Shown here: positions 45,982-55,273 of the stretch, in pieces | Position numbering within the stretch: the stretch's first letter is position 1 | How the letters are laid out: each line of letters begins with the position of its first letter | DNA from: Nocardioides lijunqiniae | Lineage (GTDB): Bacteria; Actinomycetota; Actinomycetes; Propionibacteriales; Nocardioidaceae | Length of the DNA: 64,000 bases | Direction: 5' to 3' | NCBI RefSeq assembly: GCF_015024225.1 | Contig: NZ_JACJGM010000001.1 | Location: 186,001 to 250,000 of the forward strand | Notes under the pieces: model-generated | What the model saw: only the letters and a program-made list of their open reading frames with translations | What the model was told of the DNA's origin: nothing | Databases searched by the model: none | Position numbers and translations under genes: made by a program

Positions 45982-46917
45982 ATGCGCCTGGGCGTCCTGG
46001 ACATCGGCTCCAACACCGGCCACCTGCTGGTGGTCGACGCGCACGGCGGCGCGGCGCCGCTGCCGGCGTACTCCTACAAGCAGCCGCTGCGTCTCGCCGA
46101 GCACCTCGACGACAGCGGCGCGGTCACGCAGGCCGGCATCGACGCGCTCGCGGCGTTCACCTCCGAGGCGCTGGTCGTGGCGGAGGACAAGGGCTGCCAG
46201 GAGATGCTGTCGTTCGCGACGTCGGCGGTGCGCGACGCGGTCAACTCCGAGGAGGTGCTCGCCCAGGTGCGCGACCGCACGGGCGAGGAGATCGCCGTGC
46301 TGTCCGGGGAGTCCGAGGCCCGGCTGACCTTCCTCGCCGTACGCCGGTGGTTCGGGTGGTCGGCGGGCCGGCTGGCGGTCTTCGACATCGGCGGCGGCTC
46401 GCTCGAGATCGCGGGTGGCACCGACGAGCGACCCGACGTCGCCTGGTCGCTGCCCCTCGGTGCGGCCCGGCTGGCGCGGCAGTTCGGCGGCGAGGGTGCC
46501 GACGACGAGCAGACGATCCGCCGGCTGCGCAAGGAGATCCGCACCGAGATCGCGCGCGACGCCGGCAACCTGCTGCGGGCCGGCGCCCCTCACCGGGCGG
46601 CCGCGACGTCCAAGACGTTCCGCTCCCTGGGGCGCATCTGCGGGGCCGCGCCGTCCAGCGACGGACCCCTGGCGCCGCGCACGCTGCCCCTGGACTCCCT
46701 GCGCACCTGGATCCCCAAGCTCGCCGCGATGGCGCCCGCCGAGCTCGCGGCGCTGCCGGGCGTCTCCCCGAGCCGCACCCATCAGATCGTGCCCGGCGCG
46801 CTCGTCGCCGAGGCCTGCATGGACATCTTCGACCTCGCCGAGCTCGAGATCTGCCCGTGGGCCCTGCGCGAGGGCGTCATCCTCGAGCGCCTCGACGCCC
46901 TCAGCGTGCTGGACTGA
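45982..46917 (+). CDS. ppx: Ppx/GppA family phosphatase
   Basis: 311 residues, the short one-module form found in actinobacteria, without the C-terminal HD domain of E. coli Ppx. The ASKHA fold is visible in [18 protein letters not shown] (phosphate loop 1), [29 protein letters not shown] with the catalytic Glu, and [16 protein letters not shown] (phosphate loop 2). It would hydrolyse polyphosphate ends or pppGpp. The TIM-barrel protein gene follows after four bases, so they are likely cotranscribed. Confidence 0.88.
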   Translation: MRLGVLDIGSNTGHLLVVDAHGGAAPLPAYSYKQPLRLAEHLDDSGAVTQAGIDALAAFTSEALVVAEDKGCQEMLSFATSAVRDAVNSEEVLAQVRDRTGEEIAVLSGESEARLTFLAVRRWFGWSAGRLAVFDIGGGSLEIAGGTDERPDVAWSLPLGAARLARQFGGEGADDEQTIRRLRKEIRTEIARDAGNLLRAGAPHRAAATSKTFRSLGRICGAAPSSDGPLAPRTLPLDSLRTWIPKLAAMAPAELAALPGVSPSRTHQIVPGALVAEACMDIFDLAELEICPWALREGVILERLDALSVLD

Positions 46918-46921
46918 CCTG

Positions 46922-47713
46922 GTGGCGCCCCGCATCGGACTCTCGACGGCCTCGGTCTACCCCGAGTCGTCCGCGCACGCCTTCGCCTACGCCGCCGACC
47001 TCGGCTACGACACCGTCGAGGTGATGGTCGGCATCGACGCGCTCAGCCAGCAGACGTCCGCGGTCAAGCAGCTGGCCGAGCACCACGGCCTGCCCGTCAG
47101 CGCCGTCCACGCCCCGTGCCTGCTCTTCACCCAGCGGGTCTGGGGCACCGAGCCGTGGGGCAAGCTCCAGCGCTCCGCCGAGATGGCGCAGGAGGTCGGC
47201 GCCGAGGTCGTCGTCGTCCACCCGCCGTTCCGGTGGCAGCGCGAGTACGCCCGCGACTTCGTCAACGGCATCGCCGCGCTGGAGAACTCCACGGGGATCG
47301 CCTTCGCGGTGGAGAACATGTATCCCTGGCGGGCCTCCTCCCGGCGAGGCATGGAGATGTACGCCCCCGGGTGGGACCCCTCCGCGGAGCCCTACGCCAA
47401 CACGACCATCGACCTCTCGCACGCCGCGATCGCCGCGTCCGACCCGATCGAGATGGCCGAGCGGCTCGGCGAGCGGCTGCGCCACATCCACCTCACCGAC
47501 GGCAGCGGCTCGGCCAAGGACGAGCACCTGGTGCCTGGGCGCGGGGTCATGGGCGCGGGCGCGTTCCTGAGTCGCCTGACCCGCGTCGGCTTCTCCGGCG
47601 AGGTCGTCGTCGAGATCAACACCCGTCGCTGCGGCACGCACGAGGAGCGCGAGGCCGACCTGCGCGAGTCCCTGGAGTTCGCGCGCGAGCACCTCGCGGT
47701 GCCCGCGACGTGA
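46922..47713 (+). CDS. Sugar phosphate isomerase/epimerase-like TIM-barrel protein
   Basis: 263 residues from a GTG at 46922. The AP-endonuclease-2/xylose-isomerase-like fold is shown by RIGLSTASVYP, LGYDTVEVMVG, SAVHAPCLLF, AEVVVVHPPF, IAFAVENMYPW, TTIDLSHAA, LRHIHLTDG and VVVEINTR, which carry the Glu, Asp and His metal ligands in the expected strands. The real substrate in this branch is unknown. It is placed between ppx and a TetR regulator that overlaps its stop (GTGA), an order common in related actinobacteria. Confidence 0.78.
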   Translation: MAPRIGLSTASVYPESSAHAFAYAADLGYDTVEVMVGIDALSQQTSAVKQLAEHHGLPVSAVHAPCLLFTQRVWGTEPWGKLQRSAEMAQEVGAEVVVVHPPFRWQREYARDFVNGIAALENSTGIAFAVENMYPWRASSRRGMEMYAPGWDPSAEPYANTTIDLSHAAIAASDPIEMAERLGERLRHIHLTDGSGSAKDEHLVPGRGVMGAGAFLSRLTRVGFSGEVVVEINTRRCGTHEEREADLRESLEFAREHLAVPAT

Positions 47714-48309
47714 CGTCCGCCGCCGCGCCGCGCCGCGGACGCCGCCCCGGCGCGCCCGACACCCGCGCGACGATCCTCGCCGCCGCCCGGGAGGGCTTCG
47801 CCGCCTCCGGCTTCGCGCGTACGTCGGTCCGCTCCGTCGCTGCCGCGGCCGGCGTCGACGCCGCCCTGGTGCACCACTACTTCGGCACCAAGGACGACCT
47901 GTTCGTGGCGGCGCTGGACCTGCGCATCGACCCGCGCGAGGCCGTGCTGCCGGTCATCGAGGGTGGCCCCGACGGTGTCGGCGAACGGCTGATGCACCTG
48001 TTCATGACGGTGTGGGACGACCCCGAGACCCGGCTCCCGCTGCTCGCGCTGCTGCGCGGTGTGGGCGAGCCGCAGTCGCAGCAGCTGGTCCGCGACGGCT
48101 TCCTGCGCCTGGTGCTGCACCCGCTCGGCGACGCCCTCGGCGTCGACCAGCCGGCCCGCCGGATGAGCCACGTCGCCTCGCAGCTGCTCGGGCTCGTCCT
48201 GATCCGCTACCTGCTCGAGATCGAGCCGCTGGCCTCCCTGCCCGCCGAGCAGGTCGTGGCGACGTACGCGCCGGTGCTCCAGGGCTACCTCACGGGACCC
48301 CTGCCCTAG
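47710..48309 (+). CDS. TetR family regulator
   Basis: 199 residues from a GTG at 47710 overlapping the previous stop. The HTH is TRATILAAAREGFAASGFARTSVRSVAAAAGVDAALVHHYFGTKDDLF, a full TetR_N domain; the C-terminal domain (about 85-195) resembles the type often next to DrrAB-like exporters. A 20-base palindrome 450 bases downstream (48762-48781) at the start of an ABC exporter operon is its most likely operator, by inference. Confidence 0.85.
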   Translation: MTSAAAPRRGRRPGAPDTRATILAAAREGFAASGFARTSVRSVAAAAGVDAALVHHYFGTKDDLFVAALDLRIDPREAVLPVIEGGPDGVGERLMHLFMTVWDDPETRLPLLALLRGVGEPQSQQLVRDGFLRLVLHPLGDALGVDQPARRMSHVASQLLGLVLIRYLLEIEPLASLPAEQVVATYAPVLQGYLTGPLP

Positions 48310-48322
48310 GCGCCGCGCGCGC

Positions 48323-48736
48323 TCAGTCGACGGGTCGCACCGGAGGCGGAGTCCTGCCGGACCAGAAGTCCTGGACGCCGCGCCACCACCGCACCGACAC
48401 CGGCCCCAGCCAGCCCACGGCCAGGTCCGTCGGCAACCCGGCCCGGAGCAGCGCGTTCTGCAGGTCCTCGAGGTAGCCGATCGTCGCGAGCTCGCGCACG
48501 TGGTCGTCGCCCTCGACGTGCAGCCGCTCGATGACGGCGAAGGTCGCCGGGAGCTCGGCGGTGCGCCCGGCCGCGAGCAGGGCGGCGACGTGGCGGGCGA
48601 ACGCCGCGGCGTCGACGTAGTGGAGGCGCCCGCCCTCGTCGGCGCCCTCCTCCTCGACCCCGTCGCGCCACGGGTCCTCGAAGGACGGGCACGCCTCGAG
48701 CAGCAGCCCCACCACCTGCTCGCGCTCGATCGCCAT
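48323..48736 (-). CDS. Small hypothetical protein
   Basis: 137 residues from ATG at 48736. It is soluble and mostly helical, with EREQVVGLLLEACPSFEDPW at the start and a conserved-looking LPATFAVIERLHVEGDDHVRELATIGYLEDLQNAL middle. The pattern resembles small proteins often annotated only by a DUF. It lies opposite the ABC exporter operon and shares its upstream region with it, including the palindrome at 48762-48781, so both may respond to the same regulator. No function can be given. Confidence 0.65.
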   Translation of the reverse strand: MAIEREQVVGLLLEACPSFEDPWRDGVEEEGADEGGRLHYVDAAAFARHVAALLAAGRTAELPATFAVIERLHVEGDDHVRELATIGYLEDLQNALLRAGLPTDLAVGWLGPVSVRWWRGVQDFWSGRTPPPVRPVD

Positions 48737-48761
48737 TGCGCCATCGTGCCCCGAGGTGCAC

Positions 48762-48781
48762 AATTCATCACATGATGAATT
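48762..48781. promoter_or_regulatory. TetR-type operator containing the exporter start codon
   Basis: AATTCATCA, CA, TGATGAATT is a perfect nine-base inverted repeat. The ATG at 48772 and the next ATG at 48775 of the ABC gene both lie in it. It also lies 26 bases before the start of the divergent gene at 48736. It is much more A/T-rich than its surroundings. Confidence 0.75.
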
Positions 48782-49482
48782 CAACGATCGAGGTGCGGGG
48801 GCTGACCGTCGTGCGCGGAGGGCGTCCGGTGCTCACGGACCTGGACCTCGACGTCGGGCCCGGCGTCACCGGCCTGCTCGGCCCGTCCGGGTGCGGCAAG
48901 TCCACGCTGCTGCGCGCGCTGGTCGGCGTGCAGCGCGTCGCGGGCGGGACCGTCACCGTCCTGGGGGAGGAGGCCGGCAGCGCCCCGCTGCGGGACCGGG
49001 TCGGCTACGTCACCCAGGCCGCCAGCGTCTACGACGACCTGACCGTCGCCGAGAACCTCCGCTTCTTCGCGCGGGTCCTCGGCGTGGACGCCGACGCGGT
49101 CGAGCGCGCGATCGACGCCGTCGACCTCGCGGGTCACCGCGACGCCGTCGCGGGACGGCTCAGCGGCGGTCAGCGCAGCCGGGTCAGCCTGGCCGTCGCA
49201 CTGCTCGGCGCGCCCGACCTGCTGGTCCTCGACGAGCCGACCGTCGGGCTCGACCCGGTCCTGAGGCGCGACCTGTGGGAGCTCTTCCACGGCATCGCCG
49301 CGGGCGGCGCGACGGTGCTGGTCTCCAGCCACGTCATGGACGAGGCCGAGCGCTGCGACCGCCTGCTGCTGATGCGTGAGGGCCGCGTCCTCGCCGACGA
49401 CACTCCCGACGCGATCAAGCAGCGCGCCGGGACGACGGACGTCGAGACCGCGTTCCTGGCGCTGGTGGAGGCGGCGGCATGA
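48772..49482 (+). CDS. ABC-2 type exporter ATP-binding subunit
   Basis: 236 residues from ATG at 48772 (MMNSTIEVRGL) or 48775. All ATPase motifs are present: LLGPSGCGKSTLL (Walker A), YVTQAASVYDDLT (Q loop), LSGGQRSRVSLA (signature), LLVLDEPTVGLDP (Walker B) and VLVSSHVMDEAERCD (switch His). It resembles DrrA/NodI-type drug or lipid exporters. The C terminus is short. Both start codons lie within the operator palindrome, so a bound repressor would block expression directly. It overlaps the permease gene by four bases. Confidence 0.9.
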   Translation: MMNSTIEVRGLTVVRGGRPVLTDLDLDVGPGVTGLLGPSGCGKSTLLRALVGVQRVAGGTVTVLGEEAGSAPLRDRVGYVTQAASVYDDLTVAENLRFFARVLGVDADAVERAIDAVDLAGHRDAVAGRLSGGQRSRVSLAVALLGAPDLLVLDEPTVGLDPVLRRDLWELFHGIAAGGATVLVSSHVMDEAERCDRLLLMREGRVLADDTPDAIKQRAGTTDVETAFLALVEAAA

Positions 49483-50213
49483 GCCCGCGCACGACGCTCG
49501 CCGTCGCCCGCCGCGTCCTGACCCAGGTCCGCCGCGACCACCGGACGCTGGCGATGCTGCTGGTCCTCCCCACGCTGCTGATGACGCTGCTGTGGTGGAT
49601 GTACCAGGACGCCGGCCCGCAGTTCGACCGCCTCGGGCCAGCCCTGCTGGCGATCTTCCCGTTCATCGTGATGTTCCTGGTGACGAGCGTGACCACCCTG
49701 CGCGAGCGCTCGAGCGGCACCCTGGAGCGGCTGCTCGCGATGCCGATGGGCAGGCTCGACTTCCTGCTCGGGTACGCCGTGGCGTTCGGCGTGGTCGCGG
49801 CCGCCCAGTCCGCGATCGCCGTCGGCGTCAGCGTCGGGCTGCTCAGGCTGGAGCTCACCGGCTCGGTGTGGCTGCTGGCGGTCGTCGCGGTGGTCGACGC
49901 CGTGCTCGGCACCGCCCTCGGGCTCTTCGTGTCGGCGTTCGCGCAGACGGAGTTCCAGGCCGTGCAGTTCATGCCGGCCGTCGTCGTGCCGCAGATCCTG
50001 CTGTGCGGGCTGCTGGTGCCGCGCGACGACATGCCCGACGTCCTGGGCGCGGTCTCCGACGTGCTGCCGCTGTCCTACGCCGTCGACGCGATGTCGCACC
50101 TCGGCGCCTCGGCGTCCACCGGGCAGGTGTGGCGCGACCTCGCCGTCGTGGCCGGCTTCGCGCTGGCCGGGCTGGCGCTCGGGGCCGCCACGCTGCGCCG
50201 GCGCACGGCCTAG
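49479..50213 (+). CDS. ABC-2 type exporter permease
   Basis: 244 residues with six membrane helices (about 22-42, 53-75, 98-125, 130-155, 162-182, 218-240). LRERSSGTLERLLAMPMGRLDFLLGYAVAF is the conserved ABC-2 coupling region, as in DrrB and NodJ. It works as a dimer with the ATPase encoded just before. Its TAG stop overlaps the stop of the convergent response regulator gene, 4 bases shared. Substrate is unknown; a small hydrophobic toxin or drug is the usual guess. Confidence 0.9.
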   Translation: MSPRTTLAVARRVLTQVRRDHRTLAMLLVLPTLLMTLLWWMYQDAGPQFDRLGPALLAIFPFIVMFLVTSVTTLRERSSGTLERLLAMPMGRLDFLLGYAVAFGVVAAAQSAIAVGVSVGLLRLELTGSVWLLAVVAVVDAVLGTALGLFVSAFAQTEFQAVQFMPAVVVPQILLCGLLVPRDDMPDVLGAVSDVLPLSYAVDAMSHLGASASTGQVWRDLAVVAGFALAGLALGAATLRRRTA

Positions 50214-50887
50214 CCGACGAGGCCGGTCTCGTAGGCCGCGACGACGAGCTGGGCGCGGTCGCGCGCCCCCAGCTTGAGGAACAGCCGCGACACGTGGGTC
50301 TTCGCGGTGAGCGGCGAGAGCACGAGGTGCTCGGCGATCTCGTGGTTGGACATGCCCCGGCCGACGAGGGCGAGGATCTCGCGCTCGCGCGGCGTGAGCG
50401 CCGTCAGCCGCTGGTCGGGGGCCGCCGCCAGCACGGGCTCGCGCGCCGACGTCGACGACACGTAGGCCTCGATCAGCGCCCGCGTCACCCGCGGGGCCAG
50501 CAGCGCCTGGCCGGCATGCACCAGGCGCACGGCCTCGATCAGCGCGTCGGGCTCGATGTCCTTGAGCAGGAAGCCCGAGGCGCCGGCCCGCAGCGCGCCG
50601 AAGACGTACTCGTCCAGCTCGAACGTCGTCAGCACGATCACCCGGGTGCCGGCCAGGCGCGGGTCGGCGGTGATCCGTCGGGTGGCCTCGAGCCCGTCGA
50701 CGTGGGGCATCCGGATGTCCATCAGCACGACGTCGGGCAGAGTGGCCCCGGCCCGGGCCACGGCCTCCTCGCCGTCCACGGCCTCGCCGACGACCTCGAG
50801 GTCGGGCTCGGAGTCCAGCAGCGCGCGGAAGCCGGCGCGCACCAGCGTCTGGTCGTCGACGAGCAGGACCCGGATCGGCCCGCTCAC
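50210..50887 (-). CDS. NarL/LuxR family response regulator
   Basis: 225 residues from a GTG at 50887 (GTGA overlap with the kinase gene). The receiver domain has the acidic pair Asp11-Asp12, phospho-acceptor Asp57 (VVLMDIRMPHVDG), Thr in VIVLTTF and Lys in GFLLKDIEP. The C-terminal LuxR HTH is LTPREREILALVGRGMSNHEIAEHLVLSPLTAKTHVSRLFLKL. It is coupled to the kinase and probably regulates the adjacent MmpL transporter or the ABC exporter, by position. Confidence 0.92.
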   Translation of the reverse strand: MSGPIRVLLVDDQTLVRAGFRALLDSEPDLEVVGEAVDGEEAVARAGATLPDVVLMDIRMPHVDGLEATRRITADPRLAGTRVIVLTTFELDEYVFGALRAGASGFLLKDIEPDALIEAVRLVHAGQALLAPRVTRALIEAYVSSTSAREPVLAAAPDQRLTALTPREREILALVGRGMSNHEIAEHLVLSPLTAKTHVSRLFLKLGARDRAQLVVAAYETGLVG

Positions 50888-52029
50888 GTCAGAGCCCCCG
50901 CCGGGAGCGAGGCGGCCACGCGCCAGCCGCCCCCGGGTCGCGGGCCGGCCTCGAGCGTCCCGCCGGCCGCGGTGGCGCGCTCGCGCATGCCGCGCACGCC
51001 GTTGCCGGAGCCGCTGTCGTCGGTCGGCGCGGTGCCGGTGCCGTCGTCCTCGACCTCGATCAGCACCCGGTCGTCGGCGCGCGCGACACGCACGCGTGCA
51101 GTCGTCGTGCCCGCGTGGCGCAGCACGTTGGTCAGCGCCTCCTGCACGATCCGGTAGCCGGTCGAGCCGATGGAGGCCGGGAGGGGGAAGGCGCCGGGGT
51201 CGATGTGGATGTCGACGTCCACCCCGGCGGCGGCGAGACCGTCGCGCAGGTCGTCGAGCGCGGCCAGGTCGGCGGTGGGGCGGATGGGGGCGTCCTCGTC
51301 GTCGGGGTCGCGCAGGATGCCGAGCATGGAGCGCAGGTCGTCGAGCGCCTCGCCGCTGACCCGCTTGATGTCGCGCAGGGTGCCGCGCGCCCGCTCGGGG
51401 TCGCGCTCCAGGAGGTGGGCCCCCACCCCGGCCTGGACGTTGATCGCGACCATGGCGTGGGCGACGACGTCGTGCACGTCGCGGGCGATGCGCAGCCGCT
51501 CCTCGCCGACCCGGCGGCGGGTCTCCTCCTCGCGGGTGCGCTCCGCGGTCTCGGCGCGCTCGACGAGGCCGGCCAGCATCGTCCGGCGGTCGTGGGCCAT
51601 CACGCCCAGGGCCAGCGGCAGCACGACCAGGCCGAGGTTGCGCGCCGTGTCCACGTCGAGGAGCGAGTGCGGGCTGTACGTCGCCAGGATGTAGGCCACG
51701 AGCAGCATGCTCGGCGGCGCGAACCAGAACGAGCGGCGCCCACGCAGGCTCGCGAGCGCGTAGGCGCAGACGACCGGCGAGACCGCGATCGTCTGGTAGA
51801 TGGGGGTGGTCTCGGTGACGCCGAAGAGCAGGACCATCGCGGCGGTGATCGCCAGCTCGGGGTGCTGGCGCCGGACCAGCACCGGCAGGCAGATGGCGAC
51901 GACCGCGACCACGCCGGCGGTCGACGGGTCCCCCTTCTCGCTGCGGACCAGCTCGATGAGCATGGTGGCCACGCACAGGACGAACGCCCCGACGTCGAGG
52001 ACGCGGGGCGGGAGGTGGGGCCGGGTCAC
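50884..52029 (-). CDS. HisKA_3-type sensor histidine kinase
   Basis: 381 residues if started at the GTG at 52029; the start is uncertain because no clear ribosome-binding site is seen. Residues about 1-155 hold five or six membrane helices, so the signal is probably sensed in the membrane. The phospho-acceptor His is in RIARDVHDVVAHAMVAI; the ATP-binding domain has VQEALTNVLRHAG and NGVRGMRERATAAGG. This architecture is that of actinobacterial DesK/LiaS-like kinases that sense membrane stress. It pairs with the regulator encoded downstream. Confidence 0.88.
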   Translation of the reverse strand: MTRPHLPPRVLDVGAFVLCVATMLIELVRSEKGDPSTAGVVAVVAICLPVLVRRQHPELAITAAMVLLFGVTETTPIYQTIAVSPVVCAYALASLRGRRSFWFAPPSMLLVAYILATYSPHSLLDVDTARNLGLVVLPLALGVMAHDRRTMLAGLVERAETAERTREEETRRRVGEERLRIARDVHDVVAHAMVAINVQAGVGAHLLERDPERARGTLRDIKRVSGEALDDLRSMLGILRDPDDEDAPIRPTADLAALDDLRDGLAAAGVDVDIHIDPGAFPLPASIGSTGYRIVQEALTNVLRHAGTTTARVRVARADDRVLIEVEDDGTGTAPTDDSGSGNGVRGMRERATAAGGTLEAGPRPGGGWRVAASLPAGALT

Positions 52030-52070
52030 CCCCCGACGGTAGCGGTGGGTGACCCGGCCCCGCGTCGTCC

Positions 52071-54161
52071 TCAGGGAGTATCCGCGAGCACGCGAGGGCG
52101 CTCGTCGGGACGGACGACGGGGCCCTCGGACAGGCCGACCCGGTCGTGGATCCGGCGCAGCCACATGGGGGCCCACCAGTTCCACTTGCCGAGCAGTCCC
52201 ATCAGCGACGGCACCAGCAGCGAGCGGACCACGAACGCGTCCACCAGGACGCCGACCGCGGTCGCCACCCCGATCTGCTGGATGAAGGAGATGGAGCTGG
52301 TGCTGAACGCCCCGATCGCCACCGCGAGGAGCAGTGCGGCCGCGGTCACGACGGCGCCGGTGCGCCCGAGGCCGGTCGCGACCGCCTCGCTCTCCGACAG
52401 CCCGGCCTCGCGCTCCTCCTTGATGCGTCCGAGCAGGAAGACGCCGTAGTCGGTCGACAGGGCGAAGACCAGCGCGGCCGCCACCAGGAAGTCGGTGGGC
52501 TCGATCCCGCCGTTCGGCGTGTAGCCGAGGAGCCCGGTGAGACGCCCGTCCTGGTAGACGAAGGTGAGCGCCCCGAGCGCCACGCCGACGGTCAGCGTGT
52601 TCATCACGACCGCCTTGAGCGGCAGCACCACCGAGCCCGTCATCAGCCACAGCACCAGCAGCGTCAGCAGCACGAGGAGCGCGATCGCCAGCGGCAGGCT
52701 GCCGCTGATGGCCGCCTGCTGGTCGACGAACGCCGCCGCGGGACCGGCGACCAGGGCGTCGACACCGTCGACCTGTAGCTCGCGCAGCTCACCGACCACG
52801 TCCTGGGCCCGCTCGCCTGCGGCGGCCCCGTCGACCGGGAGCGCGAGCTGCCAGGTGCTCCCGTCGAGCGCCACCGGCTCCGCCGCCTCCCGTACGCCGT
52901 CGAGGGCGCCGGCCTGCGCGGCGTACTCCGCGACCTGCTGGGCGTCGTCGGCCTCGATCGCCACGGTGACCGGCGTGGTGCCGGTGCCGGCGAACTCCTC
53001 GGCGAGCCGGTCCGACACGATCCGGGCGCTCTGGTCGGTCGGGACGACGGTCTCGTCGACGGGGGTCCACTCGGCGCGCAGCGCGGGCGCCGAGAGGACG
53101 ACCATCACGACGGCGGTCGCCGCGGCGACCCGGCCGGGGCGGCGCATGACCGCGTGCGAGAGCCGGTACCAACGCCCCTCGGCCGCCCCGGCGCCCGCCG
53201 AGCGGCGCTGCAGCCGGGCGCCCATGAGCGCGAAGAACGCCGGCGACACGGCCAGGGACGCCAGTGCGGCGACGACGGCCACGACCGCGCCGGCGATGCC
53301 CATGGACTTGAGGAAGTTCATCGGGAAGACCGTGAGCGTCGCGAGAGCCACGGCGACGGTGGCGGCGGAGAAGACCACCGTGCGCCCCGCCGTCCGCATG
53401 GTCGCCACGATCGCGGCCGGGGTGGCTCCGTGACGCGTGAGCTCCTCGCGGTAGCGGGTGAGCAGGAACAGCGTGTAGTCGATGGCCAGGCCGAGCCCGA
53501 GGCCGATGACGAGGTTCAGCGCGAAGACGCTCAGGCCGTAGACCTGGTTGACGCCCGACAGCGTGAGGAAGGTGCCGAGCACCGTCGTGAGCCCGACGAC
53601 CAGGGGGAGGAGCGCGGCGCGGCCGCCGAAGAAGATGAGCGAGAGCAGCAGGAGCAGCGGCATCGCGAGCAGCTCGGCACGGGCGAGGTCCTCGCCGACG
53701 CTCTCACCGATCTGGAGGCCCGCCGCGGCGCCTCCACCGACGGTGACGTCGCCGTCGTCGGCGAACTCCTCGATGGCGTCGGCGGCCACGTCGTCCTCGA
53801 CCGCGGAGGCGTCGAGGGTGCCGAGGACGAGCGTGCTGGTGCCGTCCTGGGAGGGCCCGCCCGGCGCCACCTGCGCGACGCCGTCCACGCCGGCGAGCCG
53901 GCTGCTGACGTCGGCGACGCGGCCGGGGTCGGCGTCGTCGACCAGGACCGCGAGGCCCGGGTCGGGGGCGAGGCCGGTGGCGGCCTCGACGCGCTCGACG
54001 GCACGGGCCGAGTCGGCGTCGTCGGGGACGAAGCCGCCGGAGGAGTCGAGCGCGCCCGCCACCGGGCCGCCGAGGGCGCCGGCGACGAGCACGAAGAAGA
54101 AGAGGCCCACGAGGGCATGGCGAGGACGCGCGATGATGCGGTGCAGGAGGGTGAGGGACAT
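52071..54161 (-). CDS. MmpL/RND family transporter
   Basis: 696 residues from ATG at 54161 with AAGGAT before it. There are twelve predicted helices in the RND order: one, a large outer loop (about 38-165), five more, then a second helix, outer loop (about 370-515) and five more. GLGLAIDYTLFLLTRYREEL and FALSTDYGVFLLGRIKEER are the paired TM4/TM10 motifs with the proton-relay Asp-Tyr residues. Such transporters export lipids or drugs. The two-component genes next to it on the same strand are 41 bases downstream and may be cotranscribed. Confidence 0.9.
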   Translation of the reverse strand: MSLTLLHRIIARPRHALVGLFFFVLVAGALGGPVAGALDSSGGFVPDDADSARAVERVEAATGLAPDPGLAVLVDDADPGRVADVSSRLAGVDGVAQVAPGGPSQDGTSTLVLGTLDASAVEDDVAADAIEEFADDGDVTVGGGAAAGLQIGESVGEDLARAELLAMPLLLLLSLIFFGGRAALLPLVVGLTTVLGTFLTLSGVNQVYGLSVFALNLVIGLGLGLAIDYTLFLLTRYREELTRHGATPAAIVATMRTAGRTVVFSAATVAVALATLTVFPMNFLKSMGIAGAVVAVVAALASLAVSPAFFALMGARLQRRSAGAGAAEGRWYRLSHAVMRRPGRVAAATAVVMVVLSAPALRAEWTPVDETVVPTDQSARIVSDRLAEEFAGTGTTPVTVAIEADDAQQVAEYAAQAGALDGVREAAEPVALDGSTWQLALPVDGAAAGERAQDVVGELRELQVDGVDALVAGPAAAFVDQQAAISGSLPLAIALLVLLTLLVLWLMTGSVVLPLKAVVMNTLTVGVALGALTFVYQDGRLTGLLGYTPNGGIEPTDFLVAAALVFALSTDYGVFLLGRIKEEREAGLSESEAVATGLGRTGAVVTAAALLLAVAIGAFSTSSISFIQQIGVATAVGVLVDAFVVRSLLVPSLMGLLGKWNWWAPMWLRRIHDRVGLSEGPVVRPDERPRVLADTP

Positions 54162-54287
54162 GACGACGATCCTTCGGCCTCCGGCCCGCCGCCGCGTCGT
54201 GCTGCGGGATGCTCCCGCCGGGCGGCGTACTCCGGGCGGTGTACGCCGCCGGGAGGCGGCTTCGGCGGGACGCGACGGCTGCTGAAC

Positions 54288-54293
54288 TAGCCT
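54288..54293 (+). promoter_or_regulatory. -10 box for leaderless proline dehydrogenase gene
   Basis: TAGCCT lies seven bases before the ATG at 54301. Confidence 0.4.
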
Positions 54294-54300
54294 GGGCCGC

Positions 54301-55236
54301 ATGTCCTTGCTCCGTCAGCCGATCCTGCTCCTGTCGCGCAGTGCCCAGGTCAAGAAGCTCGTCAGCACCCTGCCCGTGACCTCCGGCATCGTCACGGGCT
54401 ACGTGCCCGGCGAGACCACCGACAGCGCGGTCGAGGCGACCCGGGTGCTGGTCGACGACGGGCTCGACGTGACGCTCGACTTCCTCGGCGAGGACACCCT
54501 CGACGTGGCGCAGGCCGAGGCCACCGTGGCGGCGTACGTCGAGGTCCTCAAGGCGCTGGGCGCGGCGGGCCTGACCCGGCACGCCGAGGTCTCGGTCAAG
54601 CTGTCCGCGATCGGGCAGGCGCTGCCCGAGCAGGGGCACAAGGTGGCGCTGGAGAACGCCCGCACGATCTGCCGCGCGGCACGCAACGCCGGCACGACGG
54701 TCACCCTCGACATGGAGGACCACACCACCACCGACTCGACGCTCGCGATCCTGCGCGACCTGCGCAAGGACTTCCCCGAGACCGGCGCGGTGCTGCAGGC
54801 CTACCTGCACCGCACCGAGGACGACTGCCGCTCCCTGGCCTACGAGGGCTCGCGGGTGCGGCTGTGCAAGGGCGCCTACAACGAGCCGGAGTCCGTGGCC
54901 TTCCAGGACCGCGTCGACGTCGACAAGTCCTACGTGCGCTGCCTGAAGATCCTGCTCGCGGGCGACGGCTACCCGATGATCGCGACCCACGACCCGCGGC
55001 TGGTCGAGATCGCGTCGTCGCTGGCCAGCCGCTACGGGCGCGGGCAGCAGACCTACGAGTTCCAGATGCTCTACGGCATCCGGCCGACCGAGCAGAGGCG
55101 GCTGGCCGAGGACGGCGACAAGGTGCGCGTCTACCTGCCCTACGGCGGGGAGTGGTACGGCTACCTGATGCGGCGCCTCGCCGAGCGACCGCAGAACCTG
55201 TCATTCTTCCTGAGGTCGCTGATCTCCAAGAGATGA
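54301..55236 (+). CDS. Proline dehydrogenase, monofunctional
   Basis: 311 residues, only the PRODH barrel; the P5C dehydrogenase half of PutA is absent, as usual in actinobacteria. It oxidises proline to pyrroline-5-carboxylate with FAD at the membrane. VSVKLSAIGQALPEQ, VTLDMEDHTTTDSTL, VLQAYLHRTEDDC, RLCKGAYNEP, IATHDPRLV, FQMLYGIR and YLPYGGEWYGYLMRRLAERP match the barrel strands, the last with the Tyr and Arg-Arg pair that binds proline carboxylate. The proC gene follows after 37 bases, so breakdown and synthesis genes sit together. Confidence 0.92.
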   Translation: MSLLRQPILLLSRSAQVKKLVSTLPVTSGIVTGYVPGETTDSAVEATRVLVDDGLDVTLDFLGEDTLDVAQAEATVAAYVEVLKALGAAGLTRHAEVSVKLSAIGQALPEQGHKVALENARTICRAARNAGTTVTLDMEDHTTTDSTLAILRDLRKDFPETGAVLQAYLHRTEDDCRSLAYEGSRVRLCKGAYNEPESVAFQDRVDVDKSYVRCLKILLAGDGYPMIATHDPRLVEIASSLASRYGRGQQTYEFQMLYGIRPTEQRRLAEDGDKVRVYLPYGGEWYGYLMRRLAERPQNLSFFLRSLISKR

Positions 55237-55273
55237 GCGACGGGCGCGTCGACATCCAGCACAGGAGAAGAAC

